From positions 1 to 57,899 of the forward strand of contig CANRQE010000008.1 of assembly GCA_947632705.1 (NCBI GenBank): a stretch of DNA of 57,899 bases, in the 5' to 3' direction. The position numbers and the translations under genes are program-made. Each line of letters begins with the position of its first letter. Within the stretch, counting starts at the first letter, position 1. This stretch comes from an uncultured Coprococcus sp. GTDB lineage: Bacteria; Bacillota; Clostridia; Lachnospirales; Lachnospiraceae. The notes beneath the pieces are model-generated. The model was not told where the DNA came from. It saw nothing but the letters and a program-made list of their open reading frames with translations, and searched no databases. Shown here one piece after another: positions 48,114 to 57,899 of this stretch.

Positions 48114-48115
48114 AT

Positions 48116-48142
48116 AAAAACCCGCCGTGCGGCGGGTTTTTA
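48116..48142. terminator. Bidirectional terminator between DUF2442 and the giant surface gene
   Basis: Perfect 6-bp GC stem CCCGCC/GGCGGG with a 4-base loop, flanked by five A and five T. It serves the plus-strand pair and the minus-strand giant gene. Confidence 0.9.
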
Positions 48143-48170
48143 TTTATTTGTGATATGAAATCCACAGCTT

Positions 48171-51100
48171 TTACAGGCGGTTTCTTCTTCTATAGAAGAC
48201 CGTTGCTCCTGCTGCAAGCAGTGCAAGAATCATAATCAATACCCAAAGTATCGGATTCATAGAATCTCCGGTCTTGGATGTTGTATTAGAATCTGTCGGA
48301 ACATCCGGCGTTGTCGGCGGTTCTGATGTAGTCGAATCATCCGTAGTATCCGGTTCTGTAGGCGGTTCTACAATCTCATTATCCGTACTCGGTTCATCCG
48401 GCTCATCAAACTCATCAAAGATATTTTCAAACAACGCCAATGTATCACTGCTTTCGTTCGCACCGTTCTTGGTATAGGTAACTTTTGTAACATCAAGTGC
48501 GGCGTTCCGATCTTCTACCTCTACCGTTAAAGTCCATACACTGTCATCATAAGTATATCCGGCCACATCGCCTGCAGTTTCCCTGACTTCAAATGTGTAG
48601 GTTCCTGCTTTTGTAAATATAATATTCTCGAATTCTGCTGTACCTTCATCTGTCACGGTCACTGTTCGTACTGCAGGCAATACTGCTCCTGTTTCATTTT
48701 CAGGATCCGCCTGAAGTTCAAAAGTGAATTCCGTCGGAGTCTCCGGCGTATCTCCGGAAATTACCTTCTCTATTACCGGCGCATATGCGGTTCTTTCCGG
48801 TCTGTAACTATTCTCAAAGTGTGCCGCTGTTTCGTTTGGCTCTTCATCGGCTCTCTCATAAACCGCAGCCGCTACTTCAAGCTGACCATCCACATCAATA
48901 ACCTCAATCGTCAAGGTCCATGCATTATCATCATATGTATAGCCAGACACATTGCCCTGCTCTTCATCAATTTCAAATACATAGGTTCCCGGCTCTGTAA
49001 AGGTAATATCTCCAAAGAGCGTTTCACCGCTTCCCGTAATCGTTACTTCCGTCTCCTGCGGAAGCTCTGCACCTTCTGGATTATCCGGATCTGCGAGCAG
49101 AATAAAGGTGAATGTCTCATCCTTCGGAACATCTCCGATTACCGTCTTTATAACCTTCGGTTCAAATCCGACTGACAGAGTCTGGTAGATATTGGTAAAT
49201 ACTGCCTCCTGACTTCGTTCTTCACCGGTTTCAAGATTCGTATAGGAAGCATCAGCCCCCAGGACACCACCATGATCAGTAACTACTACCTTCAACTGCC
49301 ATGTACTCGGATCAAAGGTATAACCCGGTATATGCTCCAATTCTTCCTTGATGTCAAAGAGGTAAGTGCCGGCCTTTGTAAATATAATTTCATCAAACGC
49401 CGTGGTTCCGACACCCGTTCTGGTCACGCTTGTAACTTCCGGCAACTGTACACCGCTTTCATCACCCTCGGCAAATTCAAGAGTAAAGGTGAAGTCTTTC
49501 TGTGCGGAAGAAAGATTTCCATTAATCTTCTTTTCTACGTTTGGTGTAACACCCACAGGGTCTGCACGATAAATATTCAGGAATCCAGCCAGATCCGCCG
49601 TCTGTCCTGTATGATCTGTGTACGTCACTTTCGTTTCCAGCTGTGAATCACGATCCGTTACCTCTACCTTCATCGTCCATACAGTTCCATCATAGGTATA
49701 GCCGGACAGGTCATCTCTGTGTTCACGAATCTCATAACAATAGGTTCCAGGTCTGGTAAACTCAATCGCATCAAACAGTCCTTTGCCTGATCCGACAACC
49801 GTAATTGTAAGCTGTTCACCCGGTTTCAGACTTGCACCTGACTTTGGATTATCATCCTTTGCCGTCATAGTAAATGTAAATGTCTGATCCTCAGGCACAT
49901 CGCCTTCTACAGTTTTCTGTACTTCAGCACGATAGGTAACCGGTGTCAGCTTATAAGTATTGGTAAATGTCGCCCAGTCATACTCTGTTGTCGCACCGTC
50001 CTGTACATATGCTGCACTTTCTACAATCAACTCTGATGCAATATCCTCAACTACTACTGTCAAAGTCCATTCGTTTGTATCGTAAGTATAGCCCGGCAAA
50101 GCATCATCCTGCTCGGTAATCGTAAACTTATAAGTACCCGCTTTGGTAAAGGTAATTTCGTCAAATACCCCGCTGTCCGCTCCCTTAATCTTCAGGGTCT
50201 TATTGTTCGGCAGGGCTGCACCTTCCGGATTCTCTGCATCCGCAGCAAGCGTAAATGTAAAGGTCTTATTATCCGTCGGCTTATCACCTGTAATATCCTT
50301 CTCAACACGCGGTGCATACTCAGTACCCTCTGCCTCATAGTCATTCTCAAATACTGCTGCTTCCAGCTCTGACACTGTCTGACCGCCAGCTACAGTCTTC
50401 TGATAAGATGTGCGATCTTCATCTACCTGTAATTTTCCATCCTGATCAACAACCGTAACCGTCAGCGTCCATTCAGCTGTATCGTAAGTATAGCCCGGTA
50501 AAGCATCATCTTCCTCTGTAATTGTAAAGCTATAGGTTCCGGCCTTCGTAAATGTCAATGCATCAAAGGATGCTGTACCTTCACCGGTTACCTCTGCCGT
50601 TAAAGGTTCCGCCAATACCTTATCCAAATCTGCTGCAGATTCAGTCAAAGTAAAGGTAAAGATATCCGTATCAATCGTAGGCGGGGTTCCACCTGTAATT
50701 GCTTTTGTTACCTGCGGCACATATACAGCATCCCCCGGCGTATATATATTCGTAAATACTGCCGCATCTGTTTCTGTCTGTGCAGAAGCTCCTGTTCCCT
50801 TTGTATAGGAAGCCTCGCTTACCTGCAGCTTGCCATCAACATCCGTTACCTCCACTGTCAGTGTCCATTCAGAATCATCATAGGTATAACCAGCCAGCTT
50901 TCCAGCCTCTTCTGTAATTGTAAAGGTATAGGTTCCGGCCTTGCTAAAGGTAATATCATCAAATTCTGCACTGCCTGCCCCGGTTACAGTTACGTTTTTC
51001 TTAGCCGGCATCGTTACCCCGGCATCCGTGTTATTTGACGTACTTATCTCAAATGTAAAGGTTCCGGCTGACGGAGGCGTCAGTCCATCAATTTCCTTCT

Positions 51101-54100
51101 CGACACTTGGTGCAAAGGTTGTTTCCTCTGGCTGATAAGTATTCGTAAATACTGCCGCATCTGTTTCTGTCTGTGCAGAAGCTCCTGTTCCCTTTGTATA
51201 GGAAGCCTCGCTTACTTGCAGCTTTCCGTCAACATCCGTTACCTCCACTGTCAGTGTCCATTCAGAATCATCATAGGTATAACCAGCCAGCTTTCCAGCC
51301 TCTTCTGTAATTGTAAAGGTATAGGTTCCGGCCTTGCTAAAGGTAATATCATCAAATTCTGCACTGCCTGCCCCGGTTACAGTTACGTTTTTCTTAGCCG
51401 GCATCGTTACCCCGGCATCCGTGTTATTTGACGTACTTATCTCAAATGTAAAGGTTCCGGCTGACGGAGGCGTCAGTCCATCAATTTCCTTCTCGACACT
51501 TGGTGCAAAGGTTGTTTCCTCTGGCTGATAAATATTCGTAAATTCTGCCGAATCTTCTGTTGTCTCCGTGTCTCTCGTATAAGAGACAGTTTCGATCTCC
51601 AGCTTACCGTCATTATCTGCTACTTTCACTGTCAGTGTCCATGGCTGATCATCATAGGTATAACCGGTCAGTCCTCCATCCTCTTCTGTAATTGTAAAGG
51701 TATAGGTTCCGGCCTTGCTAAAGGTAATATTACCAAACTCCGCACTGCCCGCTCCGGTCACAGTTACGTTTTTCTTAGCCGGCATCTTTACCCCGGCAGA
51801 AGCGCCTGTATCAGCAATCGTAAAGGTAAATGCGCTGTCAGCAGACGGTACTTCACCCGTTATTGCCTTTGTTACCTGCGGCGCATATACCGCAGTTCCC
51901 GGATCATATTGATTCGTAAAGACTGCTGCATCCGTCTCTGTCTCCACATCTCTTGTATAAGTGACGCTCTCCACTTTCAGGCTGACTGCTTTTGTTGTCT
52001 TATCTATTTCTTCCGTTACTACGACTTTTGCCGTCCAGGAATCACTATCATAAACAAATCCCTGAATCGGATCTTCTGTATTCTCAGAAATCTCAAACTC
52101 GTATGTTCCGGCTCTGGTAAAGGTAATTGCACCAAAGTCTGCTGTAGCGGTTGTTGCCTTGCTGTTTACTGTTACCTGTACCGTATCCTCTTTTGGCATT
52201 GTCATACCTGACTTTTCATTTGTAGAAAGCGTAAAGTCAAAGGTATAGTCTTTCCCTTCCGGTACATCTCCTGTAATATTTTTCTTTACGCTCAATACCT
52301 GTGTAGTTGGAGTTACAGTGTAGGTATTTTCAAATTCCATTTCAAACGGATTCTTCTCATCTATTTCCTTTGCCGTGCCGTCCTGAACCAATTCAACAAC
52401 CATAGTACCGTCTTCGTTATCCGTTACACGCAGAGTCACTGTATAGGAGTTGTCTGCATAGCCAACACCCGGTTCTGAGCCTTTTGTCTCAGCAACCGTA
52501 AAGGTATAATCCGTCGTCTTCTTGCCATTGGAATGGAATGTCATCTTACCAAAGGCTTTTGTATAATCCGATGCATCCTTATCCGTGATGGTAATAGAAG
52601 CTGTGCCTGCATCCTCGTCATAACCTTCAATCTCAACTTCTTTGTTTTCGATTGCTGTTTTTACAGCTTCATCCGGTGTCAAAGTAAAGGTAAAGGAATC
52701 TCCGTCTCTCCATTCACGGTTAAATACCTTTTTAACCAAAAGACTATCCTTCAATGTAACTGTTGCGGCATAGTCATTGGTAAAGGTTACCTCATCTGCA
52801 ATAATCTTTCCTGTTTTGTCCGTCTTTCCGGTTATTGTACCTGTTTTTAGATAAGTCTCATCTTCCGGCGTATAACCACCCGGCATATCAGTTTTTACTT
52901 CTGTCACTTCGTAGTAAGCGCCCTTTGGCAGATCTTCAATCACAACAGACTGCCCTGCTTTTAAAGTGAAGGTTTCGCCGTGTGCAATTTCGGTATTACC
53001 AGCCTCTGATTTTACCTTATTACCGTCTTCATCATATACTGTATATGCATATGAACCCACTAACGGAACACCGTCTGCGTTTGCTTCCGGCTTGGTTTCC
53101 AACAATTGTACAGCAAAGGTAAAGTCAGGGTCTTCCTCTGGTTCATCAGTAACAACCCCCCCTACTTTCTTTGTAATCTTCAGGTCACCAAGTGCCAGAG
53201 AACCTTCAATCAAGGCTAAGCCTAACCGGTCGTTCAGATAATCAGCTGGACGGGTACTCTTTGCTGTACCAAGGTAAAAGCTTGTAGCATCAATTTCCGC
53301 TGCGTAATCTTCTGCAGTTTCACTGGCTTCCTGCTTAATTCCCGGAAGGAGATCAAAATGCTCATCGTGTTCCGATGTTATCTCCACTATCTCAATATCT
53401 CCAAATACAAACGGAACAGGACTGGTGATTTCATCTTCCTTAGGAGTTAAAGTATACGTTCCTATCGGTAAATGCTCATCATCATAGATATCCGCATATT
53501 CCGGAGTTGGTTTAAAATCAGCATCATGAATATATATGTCGTCTACACCACTCTCTGGATCCCATGCATCCAAGTCAAAAGTTGCGGTTAAAGTTCCGAT
53601 AGTTTCAGGAACAGCAGCTTTTCCGCCATTTGAATATGTACGATTTACGTTCGCACAATATGTTATCTTGCCGGAATAATGCTGCTTCAGATACAGCAAA
53701 TCCTCTTTTTTCAGATGCATATCCAAATGTATTTCGCCTTTAACGATATCTGTCGTATGAGTACCAGACTTTTCTATTTCAGTCTGTTCTTCGCCCACCG
53801 GATCTTTAGGAGTATGATATGCATCCTCTGCAATCATTCCACCAGTATAAGAGCCACTGCTTTCTTTCGTTCCTACCAGCAGGGAATCTCTGCCAACAGA
53901 ATCTGAAGAGTGACCAGTTTCCATTTTTTCGGGATAAGCTATATATTCAACTGTCAATTGATATGTCTTATCTTCTGTATCTATCGCTTCATATGTCTTA
54001 TTTGTACTGATATCCTCCGGTTCCACTGCTTCCCAAGTAAACACAAGTTCACCAAGGACATCTTTTTCATGAGCTTTTGTTCCAGTCTGATTGCTCTCAT

Positions 54101-57100
54101 CCTCATTCGGCAAATATGTATAATCAATTGAATATGTGCCTTTTTCGAGCAAACCTTCTGCTATATCTTCCAATAACTGATCTAATGTATCAAACTCATC
54201 CTCCGTATCATAATTTACATATCTGGTCAGATAATCCCAATAGACAGTTTCATCTGAATCTTTTATTTCCGTCTTAATGGATTCTCCCAGTTCTTTCAGA
54301 ATATCCGACGGAACAATATTCTCTCCAAGATAGATTGTCTGCTTACCACCTTCTACATCAAAATCCAGTAATTTTACATCTACAGTTGTACGTGGAAAAC
54401 CTTTGGAAGGATATTCATCATTCGGTTTATGTGGATCATCCGGATTATCCGGATCCTTCATATACATATCATCAGTTCCTGAAGATTTCTTGTTTCCTGA
54501 TTCTTCTATAATCGTTTCTTCAGCTTGTGCATATACAATATTCATATTTTCCTGATTTCCATTAGTAAGAACTGCATTTCCTCCAATGAAATCTTCTTTT
54601 GCACGAACTGTGATTGTTGCCCGCCAAACAGATAATTCTTTGGCACCAATACTACAACCCGGTATTTCCTGATTTAACCAGCGGAGATAAAACATTTGAT
54701 TTTCTGCATCATAATACAAGTGAGCAGTCTGCGCTTCTTCGTATTTGCTTCTGCAATTATATTCATAATAGTTTTCAGCATCTAAGGATTTTCCTGCCGT
54801 GACATTGCCATTTTTATCCTTGATTTCAAAATTTACGTCTTTGCCGTCTTCGTCTGTAATACTTATCTCACCATCTGCGTTCAGATGAATCGTGTTTCCA
54901 TCAATATCCACCAGATCAAACCTAGAATCGATATAATCCTGGACTGTATACTCTTTTAATGAAAAATAAATCTGATTTACAATTTCCTCAAAACTGGACT
55001 GCAGTTCAGAAGCATCTTTAGCTGTAAATACATATTGATATTTATCACTCTTTTCATCACGTTTAGGCTCATATTCAGCGTTGCCTGAAAGCTTAGCTAA
55101 GTAGTCCTCTGTTTCCCGAATTCCTGTTTCATCAGACAAAGTACCGCCTGTTAGCATTACACAATAGATTGTATAATCTTCATCCTTCAATTGGCTTGCC
55201 AGCTTTTCTGCCTCACCTTTTTTTTCTGTTCCTGAACCATCTTTGAATTCATCGTCATCTTTTCCATCAGTAAAGATAATCAAATATTTCTCTGCAATCT
55301 GAGGATTCCCGGCATCATCATTGCTTCTTACTATTCTATCATCCAACTCATCTATATATGCCTGCAGACCAACCCATGTATGTGTCCCACCTGTCAGACC
55401 ATAGTTATATTGTTGAATTGGAGCCTTATCCTGAACCAAATTTTCGCTTGGATTCGATGCCGTTGAACCGATAGAAGTCCCTGCTTCATCTCCGCTACCC
55501 CACTGTAAACCTAACATATTCGTAGCCTCAATCGGATCCATCGTCCAATCCAACATAACTAATTTATCATAATCATCTTCCATTATAGAATCAGTACTGA
55601 AGCGAACCGCTGCGACCCGGCTATTTGATGATTTTTCATGTAATTTTACAACAAAATCACCAACCGCTGCCTGCAAATTTTCTTCCTTAATTCGGGAGAG
55701 ATCTGAAACCTTATATACCGGCGAAGTCTCATATGTCCGACTCGTTGCATAATATGCGCAATACAAAGCTTGATCACTACCGTCACCGCCATCTTTATAA
55801 TAAAAATAACTTGATGAATAATCATCTACCATATGGCAATGATTTGATGGGTCATTTTTTTGAGCCTCCGGATCTGTAACATCGGTACTATAAAAAATAG
55901 TTTCACCATCATCATTCTTTAAGTATTTGGTAACCTTACCACCTGATAAAACCTGATCCCTATCCGGCTTAGGTATGCCATGAAGCATTTTCGCTGTCTG
56001 AATCTTCGGATCAGAATAATGTTGCCATGCACTATCAGATGTCAGATAATACCAACCAGTCAGATTCTCTGCAGAAGCACTTGCCGCATCATCATCTATA
56101 ATTCCCAAAACATTGTTGTCATCATCAAGAGCAACAACAACACTTTCTGCATTCTCCTCTGGATTTACAAGAGTTTTTACACTACTCTCATCTAAGGCTA
56201 TATCATATATGTATATATCATCCATAAATAAATGATTATTACCATTATACTGATTCTGTCCTACACGAGGTCCTCCAATGGTAATCCCTATACTGTCTGG
56301 GTCTAATGTTTTAGTTAATGTATAATCCCTATCTTTCGTTCCATCTATATATAATGTTACCTTATTATCTTTAAAAACAAGAGTATATGTATGTATATTT
56401 GCATCTGGAAATCCCGTAACCATTTTCAGATCTGTCGATCCTTTATTAGCACTTTTATCTGAAAACACATCCAAATGTAATTCCTGACTTTTGCTTTTTC
56501 TGTAAAGCTCATAACACACCCCATTATCATCAAAGATGCTCATAAAATATGTCGGCTTATCAAGCTGATCAGTACTACTAAACCTGGCAGCAAAAGATAT
56601 CGTAAATTCAGTACTTTTTGGTTTTGCATTTAATAAATATGATACACCACTGTTGCCCTTATAAGTATTTCTAGAATCCGTTGTTAATTTTGTCACATCA
56701 AGTGCCCCACTATTATTAACACCTTTATTAGAACTAACCCAGGCCTCTAATTTAACAGAATCAGTAACACTATACTGGTTTTCTGTATCATACGGATTTG
56801 CAACAGCAACACCTGCATCATCACCAGTTAAATCATTTTTTAATTCTCCCTCATCAAAAGAATAATATCCCAGTAAATTTGTCTGAGGCAATTCTTCAAT
56901 TATTTTTACAGTTTCCTTATTTTTTCCATCCCAATACGCAAGTGGAACATACTCTTGTGTAGCACTGCGGGGATCATATATAAAATAGTTGTATCCACTA
57001 TAACTCAGCTTACTATTATCAGTATAATTCTTATCCAAAATTGCATCTACATATTCCTCTGGAATACGATCACCAGCTCCAATACCTTCATCCTCGAGTG

Positions 57101-57899
57101 CATCTATCATCTTATCAGAAATCATCACTTCACTTTTTGAATCCATATCAACTGACGTGAACGCCATACTACCGGAAGCATCCAAAACCAGACCTGTATC
57201 CAAAAGGTTTTCACCTGCAAACCAAGACTCTAATTCTAAATCAAAAGTTCTTCCTGCAGCCCCTTCTCTGGTTTCAGAAACCTCATATGCTGTTTTATCG
57301 GTATGCAGACCTGCTGCTGTATTATAAATTTTTTCATCTCCTTCAATTTTTGTATCTGTCTCTAAAGAAGCATCACCCATATCCTCACCTGTTGCCATTA
57401 CAGTTTCCGTATAGAAAACATGTGCCTTTACAGTATGTACCTCTTCATTATATGTTATCTTTAAACACGGTGAATCTTCGTCTCCAGAATCACTTAAATA
57501 TTCATTAATGGCATCTGGCCCAGCAGATATTGTAAAACCGGCAAACTCCTCCAATGCTATATCATTGCTATCTTTTTTGATAATGGGTTTTACCGTTACA
57601 GTACCTGTTTTCTCATTAAATGCCAGACCTATTGCGGCAAGTTCCCTTTCATCTCCGTTCTTTAACTGGTCACCAGATGAATCCTGAAGGGAAAAACTAG
57701 TACTTCCACCCCCATCTTCCTGCTTGGCTATATAGCCCTCAATCAATTCACTATTATCACCATCTGTTTTTACATCATGATGCCAATGCCGGATCATAAA
57801 ATGAAGCCGCGTATCATTCAGTGCAGATGATGCCGCTTTTGTCGATATAAAGCTCAGACCATTTGTACCCAGGATTGTTGCAATCATGCAGAAACACAT
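48171..57899 (-). CDS. Giant VWA/LamG/Spy0128-repeat cell-wall-anchored protein (N-terminus outside window)
   Basis: At least 3,240 residues. The frame reaches the window edge inside what looks like a signal peptide, so a short N-terminal piece is missing. A von Willebrand A domain begins near residue 235 (LDASGSM); a LamG-like domain of about 240 residues (about 340-580) is inserted, and the VWA fold resumes to FTDGKDDD near 880. Mixed domains follow to 1,560, then a Cna-B-like domain, then a divergent FctA-like module and ten Spy0128-type modules (about 1,860-3,160). Each carries a Lys near the start, a Glu in the ITEE-like strand and an Asn in the FTN-like end, as expected for Lys-Asn isopeptide bonds. 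A Thr/Pro-rich stalk, SKTGD, a membrane helix and RRRNRL close the protein. Likely an adhesin held by sortase. Confidence 0.88.
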   Translation of the reverse strand: MCFCMIATILGTNGLSFISTKAASSALNDTRLHFMIRHWHHDVKTDGDNSELIEGYIAKQEDGGGSTSFSLQDSSGDQLKNGDERELAAIGLAFNEKTGTVTVKPIIKKDSNDIALEEFAGFTISAGPDAINEYLSDSGDEDSPCLKITYNEEVHTVKAHVFYTETVMATGEDMGDASLETDTKIEGDEKIYNTAAGLHTDKTAYEVSETREGAAGRTFDLELESWFAGENLLDTGLVLDASGSMAFTSVDMDSKSEVMISDKMIDALEDEGIGAGDRIPEEYVDAILDKNYTDNSKLSYSGYNYFIYDPRSATQEYVPLAYWDGKNKETVKIIEELPQTNLLGYYSFDEGELKNDLTGDDAGVAVANPYDTENQYSVTDSVKLEAWVSSNKGVNNSGALDVTKLTTDSRNTYKGNSGVSYLLNAKPKSTEFTISFAARFSSTDQLDKPTYFMSIFDDNGVCYELYRKSKSQELHLDVFSDKSANKGSTDLKMVTGFPDANIHTYTLVFKDNKVTLYIDGTKDRDYTLTKTLDPDSIGITIGGPRVGQNQYNGNNHLFMDDIYIYDIALDESSVKTLVNPEENAESVVVALDDDNNVLGIIDDDAASASAENLTGWYYLTSDSAWQHYSDPKIQTAKMLHGIPKPDRDQVLSGGKVTKYLKNDDGETIFYSTDVTDPEAQKNDPSNHCHMVDDYSSSYFYYKDGGDGSDQALYCAYYATSRTYETSPVYKVSDLSRIKEENLQAAVGDFVVKLHEKSSNSRVAAVRFSTDSIMEDDYDKLVMLDWTMDPIEATNMLGLQWGSGDEAGTSIGSTASNPSENLVQDKAPIQQYNYGLTGGTHTWVGLQAYIDELDDRIVRSNDDAGNPQIAEKYLIIFTDGKDDDEFKDGSGTEKKGEAEKLASQLKDEDYTIYCVMLTGGTLSDETGIRETEDYLAKLSGNAEYEPKRDEKSDKYQYVFTAKDASELQSSFEEIVNQIYFSLKEYTVQDYIDSRFDLVDIDGNTIHLNADGEISITDEDGKDVNFEIKDKNGNVTAGKSLDAENYYEYNCRSKYEEAQTAHLYYDAENQMFYLRWLNQEIPGCSIGAKELSVWRATITVRAKEDFIGGNAVLTNGNQENMNIVYAQAEETIIEESGNKKSSGTDDMYMKDPDNPDDPHKPNDEYPSKGFPRTTVDVKLLDFDVEGGKQTIYLGENIVPSDILKELGESIKTEIKDSDETVYWDYLTRYVNYDTEDEFDTLDQLLEDIAEGLLEKGTYSIDYTYLPNEDESNQTGTKAHEKDVLGELVFTWEAVEPEDISTNKTYEAIDTEDKTYQLTVEYIAYPEKMETGHSSDSVGRDSLLVGTKESSGSYTGGMIAEDAYHTPKDPVGEEQTEIEKSGTHTTDIVKGEIHLDMHLKKEDLLYLKQHYSGKITYCANVNRTYSNGGKAAVPETIGTLTATFDLDAWDPESGVDDIYIHDADFKPTPEYADIYDDEHLPIGTYTLTPKEDEITSPVPFVFGDIEIVEITSEHDEHFDLLPGIKQEASETAEDYAAEIDATSFYLGTAKSTRPADYLNDRLGLALIEGSLALGDLKITKKVGGVVTDEPEEDPDFTFAVQLLETKPEANADGVPLVGSYAYTVYDEDGNKVKSEAGNTEIAHGETFTLKAGQSVVIEDLPKGAYYEVTEVKTDMPGGYTPEDETYLKTGTITGKTDKTGKIIADEVTFTNDYAATVTLKDSLLVKKVFNREWRDGDSFTFTLTPDEAVKTAIENKEVEIEGYDEDAGTASITITDKDASDYTKAFGKMTFHSNGKKTTDYTFTVAETKGSEPGVGYADNSYTVTLRVTDNEDGTMVVELVQDGTAKEIDEKNPFEMEFENTYTVTPTTQVLSVKKNITGDVPEGKDYTFDFTLSTNEKSGMTMPKEDTVQVTVNSKATTATADFGAITFTRAGTYEFEISENTEDPIQGFVYDSDSWTAKVVVTEEIDKTTKAVSLKVESVTYTRDVETETDAAVFTNQYDPGTAVYAPQVTKAITGEVPSADSAFTFTIADTGASAGVKMPAKKNVTVTGAGSAEFGNITFSKAGTYTFTITEEDGGLTGYTYDDQPWTLTVKVADNDGKLEIETVSYTRDTETTEDSAEFTNIYQPEETTFAPSVEKEIDGLTPPSAGTFTFEISTSNNTDAGVTMPAKKNVTVTGAGSAEFDDITFSKAGTYTFTITEEAGKLAGYTYDDSEWTLTVEVTDVDGKLQVSEASYTKGTGASAQTETDAAVFTNTYQPEETTFAPSVEKEIDGLTPPSAGTFTFEISTSNNTDAGVTMPAKKNVTVTGAGSAEFDDITFSKAGTYTFTITEEAGKLAGYTYDDSEWTLTVEVTDVDGKLQVSEASYTKGTGASAQTETDAAVFTNIYTPGDAVYVPQVTKAITGGTPPTIDTDIFTFTLTESAADLDKVLAEPLTAEVTGEGTASFDALTFTKAGTYSFTITEEDDALPGYTYDTAEWTLTVTVVDQDGKLQVDEDRTSYQKTVAGGQTVSELEAAVFENDYEAEGTEYAPRVEKDITGDKPTDNKTFTFTLAADAENPEGAALPNNKTLKIKGADSGVFDEITFTKAGTYKFTITEQDDALPGYTYDTNEWTLTVVVEDIASELIVESAAYVQDGATTEYDWATFTNTYKLTPVTYRAEVQKTVEGDVPEDQTFTFTMTAKDDNPKSGASLKPGEQLTITVVGSGKGLFDAIEFTRPGTYCYEIREHRDDLSGYTYDGTVWTMKVEVTDRDSQLETKVTYTDHTGQTADLAGFLNIYRADPVGVTPNVEKKINGNLSSAQKDFTFTLEFAEGDESGVQLPEVTSVTRTGVGTTAFDEIIFTKAGTYLFDIKEELEHIPGYTFDPSTWQLKVVVTDHGGVLGADASYTNLETGEERSQEAVFTNIYQTLSVGFEPKVIKTVIGDVPKDETFTFILLADPDNPEGAELPQETEVTITGSGETLFGDITFTEPGTYVFEIDEEQGNVSGYTYDDNAWTLTIEVIDVDGQLEVAAAVYERADEEPNETAAHFENSYRPERTAYAPVIEKVISGDTPETPTEFTFELQADPENETGAVLPAVRTVTVTDEGTAEFENIIFTKAGTYTFEVRETAGDVAGYTYDDSVWTLTVEVEDRNAALDVTKVTYTKNGANESSDTLALFENIFDEFDEPDEPSTDNEIVEPPTEPDTTDDSTTSEPPTTPDVPTDSNTTSKTGDSMNPILWVLIMILALLAAGATVFYRRRNRL
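50748..51533 (-). repeat. Tandem 393-bp duplication in the giant surface gene
   Basis: Two units, 50748-51140 and 51141-51533, are nearly identical (only a few base differences seen, such as around the Lys-Leu-Gln-Val segment). Each codes for one 131-residue Spy0128-type module. The neighbouring modules are much more diverged, so this is a recent duplication. Confidence 0.9.

Overview
The window looks like chromosomal DNA of a low-to-moderate GC Gram-positive Clostridia, most likely a gut-type member of the Lachnospiraceae. Reasons: strong AGGAGG ribosome binding sites, sigma-A promoters with 17-bp spacers, a CIRCE-controlled clpB, a lysine riboswitch on dapA, the hprK/glcK/murB/rapZ/whiA/crh block, cdaA-cdaR, and very large repeat-built surface proteins. 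The genus cannot be fixed from the sequence alone. Almost everything is on the minus strand; the exceptions are uvrC-yfbR, a small phospholipase-like gene and a DUF4160/DUF2442 pair.

Left part (1-11.2 kb, minus): a membrane-anchored 3D-domain cell wall protein; then a lysine-riboswitch operon dapA-dapB-(small unknown)-coaX-dus; an SSB-like tandem OB-fold protein; a TrmH-type RNA methyltransferase; dnaE; a DUF5662 protein; tRNA-Thr(CGT). 11.2-16 kb: an AAA_14/DUF4143-type ATPase and a ribbon-helix-helix-like protein downstream of a long Sel1/TPR repeat protein.

16-21 kb is a carbon-regulation and cell-envelope block: murB-rapZ-whiA-crh from one promoter, preceded by hprK-glcK. The Crh-like HPr carries Glu in place of the phosphorylatable His, and no yvcK gene lies between rapZ and whiA. 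21-26.7 kb: uvrC-yfbR on plus, ftsH on minus, a Zn-dependent phospholipase C-like gene on plus. 26.7-31 kb: a secreted protein of Ig-like modules and ten fibronectin-III modules built from a 267-bp repeat. 31-36.5 kb: glyA, an EAL-domain phosphodiesterase, and clpB.

36.5-44.1 kb can be read as one long minus-strand transcription unit from a TTGCGT-17-TATAAT promoter: two unknown membrane proteins, cdaA, cdaR, a sirtuin, a GH1 6-phospho-beta-glucosidase, a PAP2 phosphatase and a cytoplasmic GH5 glycosidase. This places c-di-AMP synthesis beside protein deacylation and sugar hydrolysis. 44.1-47.4 kb: an ABC ATPase/FtsX-like permease pair. 47.5-48.1 kb: the DUF4160/DUF2442 pair with an inverted repeat in its leader. 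48.2-57.9 kb: one giant (>3,200 aa) cell-wall-anchored protein, incomplete at its N-terminus because it runs off the window. It has a VWA domain interrupted by a LamG-like domain, about ten Spy0128-type isopeptide modules and a degenerate sortase signal.

No CRISPR array, insertion sequence, prophage or rRNA was seen. Nothing in the window can be called a new defence or mobile system with confidence. The best candidates for a second look are the giant adhesin, the Crh-like protein, the cdaA-sirtuin-glycosidase unit and the two small accessory modules (RHH/ATPase and DUF4160/DUF2442).
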